64,000 bases of DNA from Rhynochetos jubatus (lineage: Eukaryota; Chordata; Aves; Eurypygiformes; Rhynochetidae). Below the pieces are notes generated by a model, which did no database searches, was not told where the DNA came from, and saw nothing but the letters and a program-made list of their open reading frames with translations. How positions within the stretch are numbered: position 1 is the first letter of the stretch; every line of letters begins with the position of its first letter. Positions 24,912 to 38,054 of the stretch are shown here, piece by piece. The stretch covers positions 26,721,408 through 26,785,407 of the forward strand of contig CM050657.1 in the NCBI GenBank assembly GCA_027574665.1, in the 5' to 3' direction. The translations under genes were made by a program, and so were the position numbers.

Positions 24912-27539
24912 CGCATCTGTTAGGTACCGGGTAGGCAAGAGGTGGGATTGCCAGCAGCATGCCAGGAAATAAGCGTGTCCTGAGTGGGGCCGTCAAGTAG
25001 CCCAAAGTGTGCCTCTGTCTGCTGTTCCACTGCCATTTCTCCCCAAAACCGCAGGAGTGCAAGCTGGGGAAACCTCTGCTCCCCTGACGAATGTCATTTG
25101 AATTTGTCAGATTGGTTGAAGGGAGGTGGTAGAGGCAGATTAATTAGACTGATCGTTAGCTTCCTAAGAAAATGTCCAAAAGCCATCAATGAATTTTGTG
25201 TCCTAAACTGTACCCGAAATGTGTCTTTCACTCTGGAAATCGGTCCATATTAGGAACATAGCTTTCACAAATCCCTTCACTTTCCTTAGCAAGAAAGGAG
25301 GTCACAGACTTCCATCATCAGCTTATGTACCATTCACAATTGCTCCCGTTGATTCAACAAGTATTGGGCATCCAGGCTCTCCAGGCATTCCCACAAACCC
25401 CTCATGCTGGATACTTGCACCCCCGGGCCCCCAGCCACCTTTGCAAAATGCCCCTACACCTCCAACCTAATTAGGGTCAGCTCATTTCTGAGCTAGAAAT
25501 GGCAGGCAGCATCCTTTTCACAGGCAGCCTTACTTTGCAGAGACAAGGGGTCACTGCAGCCTGGACTGAAGGGATGCTTGACGTTCCCTCAGGTCTGGCC
25601 TGCCTCAATCCCGGCTGGCATTTTATTTTTCTAATGACACTCCAATTCTGGCCTCGCTTTTCCTCCCATTCCCCTGTGGTTTGTGTCTGCGTGCCGATTC
25701 CCCTGTGAGGCGAGAGGGCTTACTTAGGCCAGTGTTCCCCATTCCACGCAGCGGCAGGAAGGTCTCTTAGGCCTGGCTTTATCAAAATGCTTTGCTACTT
25801 AAGCTAGCATAAGGAAACACGGGGGTAAAACTGCACGCACTTGTTCTCAGCGGATGCCTCTGCTAATAATATCTGCTAACACAAGGTAAATCCACAGTTG
25901 TATTAAGGGTGTGCCAAGAAAATGGTAAATTCTTGAAAGTGGATTCCCCCCACGCCCTCTTCGGAGTAGGTTCGGGGGAAAATCTCAGTCACCCTGAGCT
26001 CTTACCGGCTGGATGCTGACATCCCGGCGGAGGCACACTTCCACTAACCCAAGTGTTTGCCTGAAGAATTAGGCAGAAGCCAGCCACAAATTGTTAGACC
26101 TATTTTAATACTTGGGAAGTATTATAATGACAATGGGGAGACACAAGTTTGTGGGCAGATCAGATAAATATTGACTTGTGGTTGACAAAGAGATGTCTTA
26201 AAATACCTGCAGTGCTGGCCTCAGCCATGCGCTTTCGTTCCTGCTTCACGCCGTGTCTCTGGGTGAGATCCTATCTCACCGCCACCAGCAACAGAACTCC
26301 CCGCCTCACCGGCAGGGCTGGAATTTTACTCTTCACATTAACATGTTAAACGCTCTTGTACGCGTCGTCATATAGGTGGATAAAGTAAGAATGAAATCGT
26401 TTTGAAGACTCCTTCTGTAACACAATGGAAATAACCATGAAGAAACTAGGGACCCAGCCCATCCAGCTCCACGGAAGTTGGTCCATGTAGAAGGAATTAA
26501 GCAATATAAATGCAAGTTTAAACTGAAATTCCACACTTGTGGATGGTTCGCACATCCGAGAAACAGGAAAAAGAACAGCAAAGCTTCCCAGGTAGTTATG
26601 AGCGCACCTGATAAATTATACAGCCGTTAAAAACGAAACCAGAGGCAAACAATGAATAATTCCTGCACGTAAACAATATAAACATAAAACCAAGCCGGAT
26701 CGGGAGCCTCCCTCCTCAGCCTGCGTGGACTGGTTCTGCCGACAAGCGAGCTGCCACCCCGTCGTCACGGCCGCAGGTGAGTGTGCGCGCACAAACGGTG
26801 AGGGAAGCACTTGAAACGTGGTGCCACTGGAGCAGGAGGTGATGTTTTGAGAAGATAACACGAATCACACGACACAATTAGGCGAGGTCTACGGAGTCTG
26901 CCCTACAGTCTGGATGGGGGTGAAGGAGACTCGGCCCTGTAGCTCTTTGCAGAGGCCACGGAGTGGAGGCGATGACCCTGCCGAATGCAGAGCGCTGGCA
27001 CTCGCAGGGGCTGGGCGAGCATCTCCCACCGTCAGCACAAGCGGTGGCACGGGGACAAACCGACTTTCTAAAACGCAAAGGAGCATGGCTTTGGGTTTTC
27101 AAGGGCTCTAGGAAAAAAAACCCAGCCCCTTGATGCAATCCTGGGTAATTGGGAGTATTTGAGAGGGGAAACAAACTGTAACAAATCTGCAATGTGCCTA
27201 CACTGAGCGAATGATGATTTTGCAATCTGTGTACAAGATCTATTTCAGGGGATAGAAATAGGCTGTTCTTAACCAAACACACCAGCAAACCCAAGGTCCT
27301 TAAGGTTTCACGAGCAGAAATCAGTAGGAATCATCCATCCAGGGCAAGTTCTGCAACCCAGAGGGGTACCCTCCCAGTGATCACTTCTCTCTTCCAACGG
27401 GAAACTCCGTGGCTGTATTCAAGGCAGAGATGTGTGCTTACGTGTGTGTGTACGCGATACGGATCTGTGCGTGAAGAGCCGGGAGAAAAAGTAAATGCTG
27501 GTTCCGAAACGGGACAAAACAAAACTGGGACCAGCCCGG
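24912..27539. other. Intergenic DNA upstream of SGPP2
   Basis: No supported gene. CpG content rises from about 26700 towards the SGPP2 island. Any distal part of the SGPP2 promoter would lie here, but no specific site can be assigned. Confidence 0.45.
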
Positions 27540-27636
27540 GTACGTTCCACACCCGAGGAGGGGATTCCTGGGCGAGCAGCCCGGCTCTGTCCCGGCCGGC
27601 CGGGGGCGCCCTCCCGCGCAGGGCTCCGCACCTGGC

Positions 27637-27659
27637 GGGCGGGGCGGGGCGGGGCGGGC
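27637..27659 (+). promoter_or_regulatory. GC-box cluster and G-quadruplex motif in the SGPP2 promoter
   Basis: Five G runs (GGG, then three GGGG, then GGG) are separated by single C bases. This gives overlapping GGGGCGGGG Sp1/KLF sites and a textbook single-base-loop G-quadruplex motif. It lies 73-95 bases upstream of the SGPP2 start codon, so it is in the core promoter or the 5' UTR, depending on the transcription start. Confidence 0.7.
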
Positions 27660-27731
27660 GCACCTGTCCGCGGCCCCGGGGCCACCGCGCGGTGCGGAGC
27701 TGCGCTGCGCGGTGCGGAGGCTGCTGGCAGC

Positions 27732-27944
27732 ATGGCCCGCCTGCTGGGCACCCTGCGCGGCTCCCAGCCCGTAGCCCGCTTCCAGCGCTGCTGCGGGCTC
27801 TTCCCCGTCGGCGAGGAGGGCGGCGGCGACCCCGCGGAGGGACCCCGGGATCGCGGTGTCTGCAACGGCGCGGCCGCGCTGCGCCGCCCGGCCGCCGCCG
27901 ACAGCGGTGCCCCCAATGGGGTGCGGAGCGGCCGCGGCCCGCAG
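27732..27944 (+). CDS. SGPP2: SGPP2 exon 1 (sphingosine-1-phosphate phosphatase 2, N-terminus)
   Basis: Encodes residues 1-71, ending in phase 0 at CAG|GTGAGT. The start MARLLGTLRGSQPVARFQ followed by a CGLFP block corresponds closely to the N-terminus I remember for mammalian SGPP2. The ATG at 27732 has a strong context (A at -3, G at +4). Another in-frame ATG lies 79 codons upstream (27495), but the extension is GC-driven and unlike the known protein. Residues 26-71 are Gly/Ala/Arg/Pro-rich and poorly conserved, as expected for the cytosolic tail before the first membrane segment. SGPP2 is an ER membrane enzyme that dephosphorylates sphingosine-1-phosphate and dihydrosphingosine-1-phosphate, returning sphingoid base for ceramide synthesis. 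Confidence 0.93.
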
Positions 27945-30900
27945 GTGAGTGCCGCGGTGGGGGGTGGTGGGGGGGTGGGCCACAGGGCCCGGCCGTGACT
28001 CAGCAGAGCCTCCCCTTCCCCGGCGGGGCTCCCCGCATCCCGCCGCCTGTCCCGCGGGGGGGCCGGGAGGAGGGATGGAGGGGCCGGGCCGCGCGGGAGC
28101 GCAGCCGGGGAGGGCGTTTCTGGGGTTCGCGTACGCCCCCATCGCTATCGCCCCCGGAGCGAGGCACTCGGTGTGGGCCGGCGCCTGCCGCAGCGCTCCG
28201 TCGCCCCGGTACGCGCGTTTTCCCGCGGGCAGCGGCCGGGAGCGCAATTCCAGCTCTCCCTCCAGCCGGGATGCGCCTGTCGTGGTGCTCCGCTGCCCCA
28301 GGGCCGGCGGCTGGTCCCGCGGGGGCTGCGGCTCCGGCCGTGCCACCGCCGCGGCCCCGGTGCCGTTCGCTGCCGGCGGGGGCCGACGGAGAGGGGCTGC
28401 GCTGCCCGCGGGCCCCGCGCGGCCCGGCGGTGGATGGCACCGTCTGTCACCCACTCGTGTATCCGAAGGGAGCAGGGAAGGGCATGACGCAACCCACGCG
28501 TACAGGTTGGATGACCTGCTTTTCTCGCGCTGTAATGACTGGAATTCATTAGCAGATCAGATCGCTCTGTGGTGCCGCTTGGAACGGAGGTGTGATAACG
28601 CTCTTCCAAACTCATCCCACAAAATAAACACCGGCCCGCCGTGAACACCACAACTCTCCCTCCCTCTCCTCTCCTTTTACCCTTCCCGGTTCTACATCCA
28701 GTGCTTGAATTTCCCCTTCAAACATCTAAAATTCTTCAGCAGCTGCTGCTTGATGCCCTCTGAATTAGAAGGTAAGGGAAACTGGGGGAGTCCTCCAGTC
28801 TGCTCACGTCTGAACAAACAATAAACTCTATCTTAAGAAAATTATAACTCACGAAGAGACTTGTTTTCGCTACTCGCTTTTGAACAGCGGCACGGTTAAC
28901 GTAACGGTGTTGATACTAAAATCCCATCCGAGCTCATGCTCTGTGAACGGAGCCGCTCGCTTCACCTGGATCAGTTGTGCTGAGCTGAACGAAGTAAGAC
29001 ACGTCTACCTTTATGTGAAGGGTGAATATGGCCTGGGTAAGACTCCATGAGGCCTGGAGGTAAAAGCAGAAGGGTTTGTTTCCACATAATTAGGACACTC
29101 CTGAAACATGCGAAAATTGGGTTCAAACCCAAAGAAAACGGAGACAGGAGTAATAGCTGGAATTATAAAGACAGACTCTTTCTGCCCCTGTGAAAACCCA
29201 TTTATATCAAGAGGGTCTTCTGCGACCTGGCAGGAGACACATGAATTTGGATATTCCTTACGCCAAAACCCATCCTCCCTGCTCTGTTGCTCAATGAACT
29301 GCGGTTGCCCTGGTGTGTCTGTAGAGAAGTGAATTTAGGAGCCTAGTGGGTTTAGGTATCCAATACATGCAGGAAAGTCCTCAGCCATAAAATCTGTCTG
29401 GGACAGTATTATTTTCTTGCTCTTAGCTGCAGGTGTTTGCTGAAAGATGCTTAGGCACTGCCTGGGCATCTCACTCCCAGTGACCTTGGATGGCTCTGGG
29501 GTCAGCTTGAGCATCCCTTCCTGAAGCTAGGGAGTTTCAAAGTCCGTATTACCAGGACAGAAGGTTTCTATGAAGTAGTCACTTCCATATTGCTTTGTCT
29601 TTGCTGCCACAATGCAGCAGTCTTAAAGGCTTTCAGGCTCTCCTGTGTGAGTTCTTGGACAATCAGTAGGTTATGCCTGTGAAAAGAGAGTACGTAATTG
29701 CATGTTCGAGTGAAGACGATGTGGATGTGGCCAGGTGCTGGGTCTGCCCCAGCTCCATCTCCCCAGGACGTTCCCCTTTCTTCTGTGCCAGCTCTCAGGC
29801 CCCTGCGTCTGACTAGGTCGACCGTGGAGGTGGCCCTGCTGGAGGGACTCTGGGGGAAGGGGGCTAGGAGAGAGGTGTGAGCCCACAGGAGCGTAAGGAG
29901 ACAGGACAGGTCTTCATCTGGGAGATTGCTTGCACGCGTTTGTTACCAGCAGTGCTGCTTGTGATGTATGAGTGTCTTCTTTTACGTGTTACCTGCAGGT
30001 TATATGTGTTTTTTAATGAACAAAGTCAGCAAGGCCCCGTTACGGTGGTCAGCAGCGCAGCGAGCGCCTGTAATTCCGCATCTTTGTGATTGAGTCCCAG
30101 CTGCCCTGAGGTGACGAGACAAGGAATGAAATGATGTGACAGGGAGGGCTGCGTGTGCTTCTGAAATACTGAACCGGTTGCCTAGCCCACGTTCTCCACG
30201 TTCCCTTGGTTACCAGATCAGTCAGGAACGCTTTTTAATACCTCAAGTGGAAAGTCCGATACCCGAGGGTGACACAAAATAGTGCTAGTCCAGCACGGTA
30301 GCTGGATTTATGCCCTGGCTTGGATTTAGTATTGAACCCATGGGCTTTTAGTGAGGGAACTATCAGGTTTTATTACTGTGGAAGACAAGAAAGTAACAAC
30401 TTGTAATTATTCTGCCTCTAGCTAATACTTCTTTGCGTTTTGTACTCTTTTCTAATATTAGTTTGTTTCGCAGGGAATTTATTTCTGGAACTGCTTGGAA
30501 GGTTATCTTTTCCTGATGCTCTGTGTGAAGTCCTCGAGTTGCACGCTTAAAAATACTGACTAACTTTCTGAAGTCTTGTCCAGGGTTTTAGTGAGGGGCC
30601 AAATAAATGCTATGTATATTTAAAAAGTAGACCTCTGCTTGTCTGTAACTTCCCGATGGATTTTTGCTCCTGAAGTTGGTAACCTGAATTAAAGGGAACA
30701 AAGCAAAAAACCCCCATCTCTCATTCAAAGTTCTCTGTAGAGATTTGTTTGGTTTTCTTCACTCTTCTTTTTCCCAGATATTTTATCTCTTGAGATCTAT
30801 CTTCCTGACGTTGAGGGAGCACAGTTTGTATTTACTCTGTAGTTATACCTTAACCATCAGAACTGCTCCGGACTGGTGTAATGTTTACAAACTGCTCGAT

Positions 30901-32908
30901 CACGTTCAGTGACTGTATAGTTCTTGCTCGTGCCTTAGGTGAGGAGGCTAACACCCAGGATAACAGCAAGGTGATGGTAACAGAAATGGGAAAGGTAGGT
31001 AAAAGCTGCACAACCCTCTCGGATGTATTGCAGTCCCCCAAAATGTAGTCAATTACCGGCAAGACACGGATGACAGCACTGCTTTTGCTGTGATGGGATG
31101 CCTGGCAATTTGAAGTAGACTTGCTCTAGAGCTTGAGCCAAGGTCTCCCTTTGGTGGTGTTCCCTTGCAATAGATTTTTGCATCAGCCTCACAGTCTTGC
31201 TTGTCCTTTTTAAATCATGTTACTGGCTGACTGTTGCACGTTGTTTCCCTTTCCGTGCAACACTAAGTTGACAGGAGCTGAGGTAGGTTCAGTGGGTGAG
31301 ACAAACCCTTGTGAGAAAAGTCCACGAGCACCACTGGGAGAGCTGGCAGCACGGCCTCAAGTGCTTTGTCCTCCTATAGCTGAACTCTTGGAAGTTCCTC
31401 AGTTTGGAGCTGCAGCTGGAGAAGCATGAGATCCAGTTTCAATTTCAGTGGGCTGAGCACAAGGCTCATGTTCCTCAGCGTCACTCCCATTGCTCCGGGA
31501 CTTCGTGTTCAGCTCTCCCCTGCCTGGTGTGGCAGCTGAGGGAGCTTGCCTCTCTTGCTTGTGTCCAATTTTTGTTTTAAGGTTCCCATGGAAAGCAGGT
31601 GGTAAGGGACTTGTTAGCCTGTAAGAACGAGATGGTTTCACTGATGCTTTTGGCCAGCTCTGAGTGATGGTCCTTTGGAAGATGAGAGTTGCATGGAAGA
31701 TTCAGTAATGTGTGATGACCCATGTAGATCTGAGTGCTGGGTTTGCTGGTCCTTGGGGAGAAGAACAGCATCACACCTGGAGAACAGCAGCAAGGCAAGC
31801 CAGGCACATGCCACTTGTTACCGGTGTGGAGTCATGTCTGAGATCTTGCTGTAGGAACAAGCAAGGAGCAAGTGCTAATAAAAACTTGTGAAGCTCCACT
31901 CCCTGGCTGTGATACCTATCCTGCATGGCTGTGCGGTGCCTGCTGCTACTGCTGAGGTGGGTGGCCGTGCAGGGGGCATGCGAGGGGCTGTGCCGGGAGC
32001 CGAGTCCTTATGCTGATGATCAGGTGCTTCATGACTCAGCTCTTCCCAGCTCACAGCCTGAGTCATCTCTTTGGAGGCTGCTGGACCTCGTAATGAGGAG
32101 TTGTCAGGATCCTGGGATTAATTGCAGTACTTGGAGGTGAGCCACTTTTATTATATATTTATAATTCTGCTGAATGTCTTAGGCCATTAGTTCAGATATC
32201 AACCAGAAGAATAAAAGCTCATCTGCTGTCATTTTTCTCCTTTGGGTCTCTGGAGTACAGGGGTAGGTTTAATGGGTGAGGAGCCGGAGAAAATCTGTTC
32301 TCCCTGGAAAATTCCTTTGGACAGCCAGTTCTTTTACTTTGCCTTGTGTATATGCTCTGCAGGGAATATTTATGGGTCATCTGAGCAAAGTAAGGTGACT
32401 ACTGGCTGCTATGGCAGGTAAATCTGAGGTCTAGAAAGTACAGGTAGTGTTGTTTAAACCATGAGATTTTTATTTAAACTGGCTCCTGCTTTGTAGGGCT
32501 TCGTATCAGTTCAGTATAGTTAGCAACTCTAACCTATTGTTTTCAAGGTAAACTGCTATTGGTATAGATGTAGGGGTATATGAATGCTTTAATATAGGGT
32601 TACACTGCAATTTTATTACTATTTTATTACTATACTTATGAATATTTGTTATTAGATGTAAGAACAAAAAGTATGTTAAATCCTTCCTTTTGAAGACAGC
32701 CTGCTGTTGCAGGCTACTGCTAATAAGGTTCCTTGAGCCTGCGGGTTTTGGCACGTCTGAAGATGTGTGGTCATTCTCTAACAACGACCTGGGCTGCTCC
32801 TACCCCCTTTGCAGGTAGTGTGACTTGACATAATTATACTGGCTTACTTGTGCTAACCAGTTTAATTAGGTGTATTGCCTTCAGTGATCCCTACTGACAG
32901 TTCATATC

Positions 32909-33032
32909 AAGGCCAGGCTGGATGAGGCTTGGAGCAACCGGGTCTAGTGGAGGGTGTCCCTGCCCATGGCGGGGGGGTTGGAACTGGATGGGCTTTAAGG
33001 TCCCTTCCAACCCAAACTATTATGTGATTTCT
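32909..33032 (+). mobile_element. CR1 LINE 3' end fragment
   Basis: Carries the CR1 tail in forward orientation: 'aaggccaggctggatgaggc', 'ttggagcaaccgggtctagt', 'gtgtccctgcccatggcggg' and 'aaggtcccttccaacccaaa', ending near 'ctattatgtgattt', which corresponds to the short terminal 3' repeat. The copy is only about 125 bases long and strongly 5'-truncated. It lies in SGPP2 intron 1 in the sense direction. Confidence 0.93.
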
Positions 33033-36000
33033 CTGCGTGAAGGGAGAGCGTTGAGGTGCTTTATTTTACAGGAGAAGACAGTGTCAGACGCCTCAGTCAT
33101 ACCATGAGGGAGCAAAGACCGTAGGTTTGCATGGGATTGTTCAGATGCATTAGCAGCAAGGAACCTGCTCCCTGACAAATATAAGGCCCATGGACCAGGA
33201 CGTATGGCACAGAGTAAGCAAAACACTGTAAGAGGGGTCTGGGGAGGAGGAGGGGTGGCAGGGTGGCTGTGGTGCCAATGCCAGCCCAACCCACGAGGTG
33301 CTGGAGTGAACAGTGACCGGGCACAGTGAAGTGTTGCACCGTGCCGGCTCCTGCCGAGCCGTGCCAGCAGCACGGAGCTGGCGCGGGGCGGCTTCAGCCA
33401 CAGGGTCCCTTCTTCAGCAGGGAGAGAGATCCTGGCCTCGAGGCAGCGCTTCTTGTCAACATCGAGTTACATGTTGGTCTCCTTGTGAGTTTCCCTGTTG
33501 GAAACGGGGCTGACATCGGCATGGCCTGCACTAATTGCAACTGGTAATGAGGCAGCAAGTGAGCGGAGAACATCTTATCTGCGGCTCTTGTCCCCAGGGG
33601 CCGGCTGGCTGCTGTGGTGTCCTCCACCATGACTCCACAGTCGCACCTGCAATTTGAATGCCGTACCCCTTCCTGCTTACAGTGGTGTCTGCCTTCCAGA
33701 CACACGTCTCCCTGGGACTTGCATGTTTGTGATGGCACATAACCTGAAGCCTTGTTTGGCACTACCTTAGAAAACTGCTCTTTGACTTGAATTCTGGAAC
33801 TGTCTGCTGAGGGAACAGTCACTTCTCCCCGTGCTGGCGCCTGGTTATAACAGATCAAAAAAATAATAACCTAGTTGTCTGAACGTGGTACGGTGTTACC
33901 GTGCCCGTTTATCTTCCCGAAGCCTTGCTGCTCCATGCCTCTCAAACCAGACCTCTACCCTGGAAGCAGTCTTTGTGCAGAAGCAGGCTGACGGGGTTCA
34001 TGATGCTCTGGGTAGAAATACATGACTAATGTATGGCGTCAGTTTTCCAGGCTATAGTTAATTTCTAAACCCAAGTCTTAAGAGGAGAACAAGCTTTTTG
34101 TTCTGAAAAGAAACTTAATATTGAAGTCCTTGGTCATTTGGCCATTCCCAACCCTTCTGGTGGGTTACGCTGCCGTTAGCTGGGAGGTCCCCAAACCCGG
34201 GCATGCTAGGGAAAAGGAGACTGAGCGGCTTCCCTGTCCTCTTCCTCTGGAGAGCAGCCTGGGTATCTAGCAGCCGTGCAGGTCCCAGCAATGCTCTGAC
34301 TCATGTGTTTTGGGAGAAAGTCAAAAATAAGAGGTGGTGGTGCTCGCAGGAAGCTGGTGTGTGGGCAAGGGGGGCATTTAATGCTGTGCAGTTTAAAAAC
34401 TTGCTGTGTGACACATCCTTTTTCTATCTAAAAACACTTCTGGTAACGCTCAACCTTTGGAGATATGAAATGCAGTTGAGTTTTAGAGGAATTTGTGGGA
34501 TCTCTATTTCGAAGCTGGAATCCCTGTCCTTCTGAACTGTCTGTAGTTTACTTTCTCTGGTTCTTAACTCATGCTTTTTCCCGCTCTGTCCATGGACATT
34601 GCAGCTTCCTAACCCTTCCAGTGACTTCCTCAGCTACTTTCAGGCGTAAGCTCCACGGTGCACCCCACAAAATTGCAATCTAATTCTAGCAAATTAAAAT
34701 GCAATTAAACAAACCTGTTCTCCCACTGTGAAACAGGGAGGAAGGAAGCCTTTTCCTTCTGCCCTTCCCTCTCCTGCCTCTCTCTTGCCCGGTTGTTTCC
34801 TTCTTGCACAAGTCAGCCAGTCCTTCCTGGAACGTAGGAGGACGCTGAAGCCCATCGGAAGCTCACCCACTACTTCTGCCAGGGGCACCTGAAAGAGCCA
34901 TGCCCAGCCTGCTGAGCACCTGCTTGGCAAAGCAGGGCTGAGAGGATGAGGGAGATGAGGTGCCTTCGCTGTGCTCATTGAGAAGTAGGTGCACGCAGCC
35001 CTGGTTGTGCTGGTGTTGTGCAGCTGTCTTGGCAGGAGACTGCTGCTGGCACTCATCGGTGGTTAAAAACAAAGGTGTAGGAAGTGGACATCTGAGGAGT
35101 TACTCGGGCAGCTGGAATGGCCATGAGGGGGACAACTTTCCCTAAAGAGTGCGCAAGGAAATAAAGGCGTTGCCCTCCCTGTCAGGGATGTGTGTGTAGG
35201 TGTTTGCTGGCAAGTCTGAAGACCGTGATGGAAGGTAGACCTCTCGGATCTCTCTGAAAGATGTTGGAAGAAGAGAGCTAAATTGTCATTCTGATACCAC
35301 GAGACCACTGTGTGGGAGAAGATCAGATGGTCTTGCCTTTTCATTAGCAACTAGCACAAGCTCCAGAGTATGAGCTGGTAGGAATGATGGATGTCAACTC
35401 TCCAGGCTTCTTCTAAAAATGGAATATATGAAGTTGAATGGCCTGTGAGTTTGAGTGTGATAAAGAACACCTTTCGATGACAAGTGATGAGTAGAGGGGC
35501 TCTTGAGAATAGATTTCATAGCCACACGGAAGTAACTATCTGAAAATGTAAGAGTAAGAAGTATGCTGCCTGTGAGGTGAATTGAGGAGCTGCACGTAGG
35601 CTGGAGGACAAGAACAGAAATCAAATAGTCCTGTAAAGTTAAAGGTATGGTTGAAAACTGTCTTCTATCCAATGGGTGTGGGTATCTATTGAACTAGGAG
35701 GTGTGGTTCAGCTACAGAATGGGAAATGATAAGCTTGGTAGCAATTTCATGGAAGGGAAAAAATGGTTAGAGGAGATCGTGGGCTAAGCATGGTTCATGC
35801 TATTCTGAAAGCAGCCTGCAGAACGAATGAAACTGTGCAGGACTATTTCTTCAGCATTACTGCGTCACGTCTGATCTTAGGACCCCATAATTGAAGGCAG
35901 GCATGATGTGCCTGTCTGTGTCTGGGAAATGCTAAATATCTTCTGTAAGAAATACCAAGCTATTGAGCAGTGGAAGAGAGGACAGTTTTGTCTTTTTTGA

Positions 36001-38034
36001 ATGCTTGTAACAAGCTTCTCCTGTGTTAGCATTCAGAGGAAGGAAATAATTTGTTCCTTGTCTGCAGTAGATAAGAAAAGTCATAGGTTCAAATTTCAGT
36101 GAGAAGGTTTCAGGGTAGGTGGCAGGGAGAGCAAAGCACTCGGAGACCGCCTGGAGCAAACAGCGGAGCCTCTGCCATTGATGTCGGTAAGGGTGGGTTA
36201 GACAAACTTGTGCCAGGGTGATGGGAATAAACTGCCTGTCCTTGGTGGACAAGCTGGACTAGGCTTTGGTTAGGCTGTCTTTCAGGAAACACGAGGCTGT
36301 CCTTCCAGCAGACTGCAGGCAGAGTCCTTCACAAGCAGTCTCAGCCTCGTTAGCACCCATTCCCCTATGTCTCTGAGAGAGACTTATGGGCTCTTCTTTC
36401 TTTTTTGTTAATTAAGAAGCTTTCTTTTATGAAGACAACATGTCCTTTGTTGATTCTTCCTATTAATTGCCTAAGAAAGTGCTCTGTCAACTGTAGTCTT
36501 ATTTTATTCCACTTTAAATGACTCTGTTGATATGTAAATCATTCTGTTACATCTATTTGGGTTCTTTCAACAGAGGGACGGAGGGCTAAAATTATGTTAC
36601 TTCAAGAGCACTATACAGAGATATAACCTATAATTCAGTCTACCTCCCGAGTATTAATCAGGGTGGAAGGCAAATAACATGAAGATTAAAAACCAAAATC
36701 CTCAGGGATAAACTGACGTGTCTTAACTGTGTCTTGGACCTGTCCTAGATGCGGTGAGCTGGGGGTGTGTGTGTTGATGGGGCAGGGGGGTGTGTATCTC
36801 CCAGCTGACCATCCTTTGCAGTCTGAAGGGGAAATTTTGGATGAAGATGCACTGACGTAAGATGTGACTAATGTGTGAGACCTTGGTTGGGTGAGCACCG
36901 TGCCCAGCGTGGCAGCATTGGTGGGAGTGCTGGATGTACCTTTCCTGTTTCCCCCTCAGCTGGTCTCAGCCTTTGGTCCTGCAAAGCGTGGTGCCTTCGC
37001 AGCACCTCTCTGCTATAGTACCTAGCTGAGAACTTTACGTAATGGCTTTTGTTAGTGTTTTGAATGAATTAAGAGAGTACCAAAATTCTACCAGAAATCT
37101 GCCTTTTAGAAACCCTGCTTGTTCTTCGCCTGAGAGCGCTGAAAGCACTACAATTGTCTGGCTGGAAGCTCGCAGGTTGTTCCTTCTCATGCAGTGATGG
37201 TCTTGTGCATCAAACGATGATTCAAAGCTGTGTCCCTACTCATTATGCCATTAGTGCGTGCCACTATAAATGCTTGCACAATGGTGGCGAGCTGGACAGT
37301 GCCTATTTGTGTCAACAAGCCCTTTCTGCTAATGGCAGAGCTGGTCACAACTTTATAGCACTGAAGGAGGGTTTTCTTGTAATTTCTGTTTCTCTCCATC
37401 CCCACATTTCTCAGGTTTTGGTTAGCTCTAGGTGTCTTTCCAAAAACAAGGATACTACATAGACCTGGACAACCCTTGTTAGCTGGCTGGGTCACCTTCT
37501 GCAGGGGATAAAAAGAATTACCTGGTTAAAAGTGCTTGAACAGAGCAGGAAGCTGCATGTATATATGGGTTTGTCTGGGTAAGATTTTCACGCCTTGGGG
37601 CTGATTGTGTGCATTGTGCGTGTTCTGTGTGCTACAGCCCTGCCCTCCGCTGCCTGACATCTCTCCGTTTTTTTCCATGTGTCTGTATCCCTCCTTTGCC
37701 ACCTCCTCCCTCACCTTAACCCCGGTCCTGTGCCCCAACCCCTCCTTGCGAGGGGCTCACGGCCATGCCAGCATCTCCCAGTGGGGCACAGCCCCTTGTT
37801 CCCTGGCCACCCCGTTCCTTCACCTTAGAGCGGTGTGTCTCTAGCGTTGGGGCTCTCGGGGCAGGTGAACGTGTAGGTGCTGGAGATGTTACTGTCTGCT
37901 TTCAGCTGCCAGTTGGGTCTTCAGAACACTCTGATTTGTTTGACACTTAGCTGTGCGGAGGGATGGAAGAGCTGAAGTCTTTGATATCATGGGGTTTGCT
38001 TTCTCTTATTTTCCAAACTCTGAACAGCAATACC

Positions 38035-38054
38035 TTTTTTTTTTTTTTTTTTTT
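38035..38054. repeat. Poly-T tract (T20)
   Basis: Twenty consecutive T in SGPP2 intron 1. No recognisable retroposed body lies next to it. Length variation between individuals is likely. Confidence 0.9.

Larger units (their letters stand above)
27540..28460. promoter_or_regulatory. CpG island spanning SGPP2 exon 1
   Basis: Dense CpG from about 27540 to 28460 covers the 5' UTR, exon 1 and the first 500 bases of intron 1. It produces long open frames on both strands (up to 391 codons) that disagree with the real coding frame and are ignored. The island, the exon 1 start codon and the GC-box cluster together indicate a TATA-less CpG promoter. Confidence 0.82.

Noticed and set aside
27377-28552. 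391-codon plus-strand open frame and a 338-codon minus-strand frame (27438-28454) over SGPP2 exon 1
   Set aside because: Both are produced by the CpG island's GC content, disagree with the conserved SGPP2 frame, and are low-complexity Gly/Ala/Arg/Pro sequence without domains.
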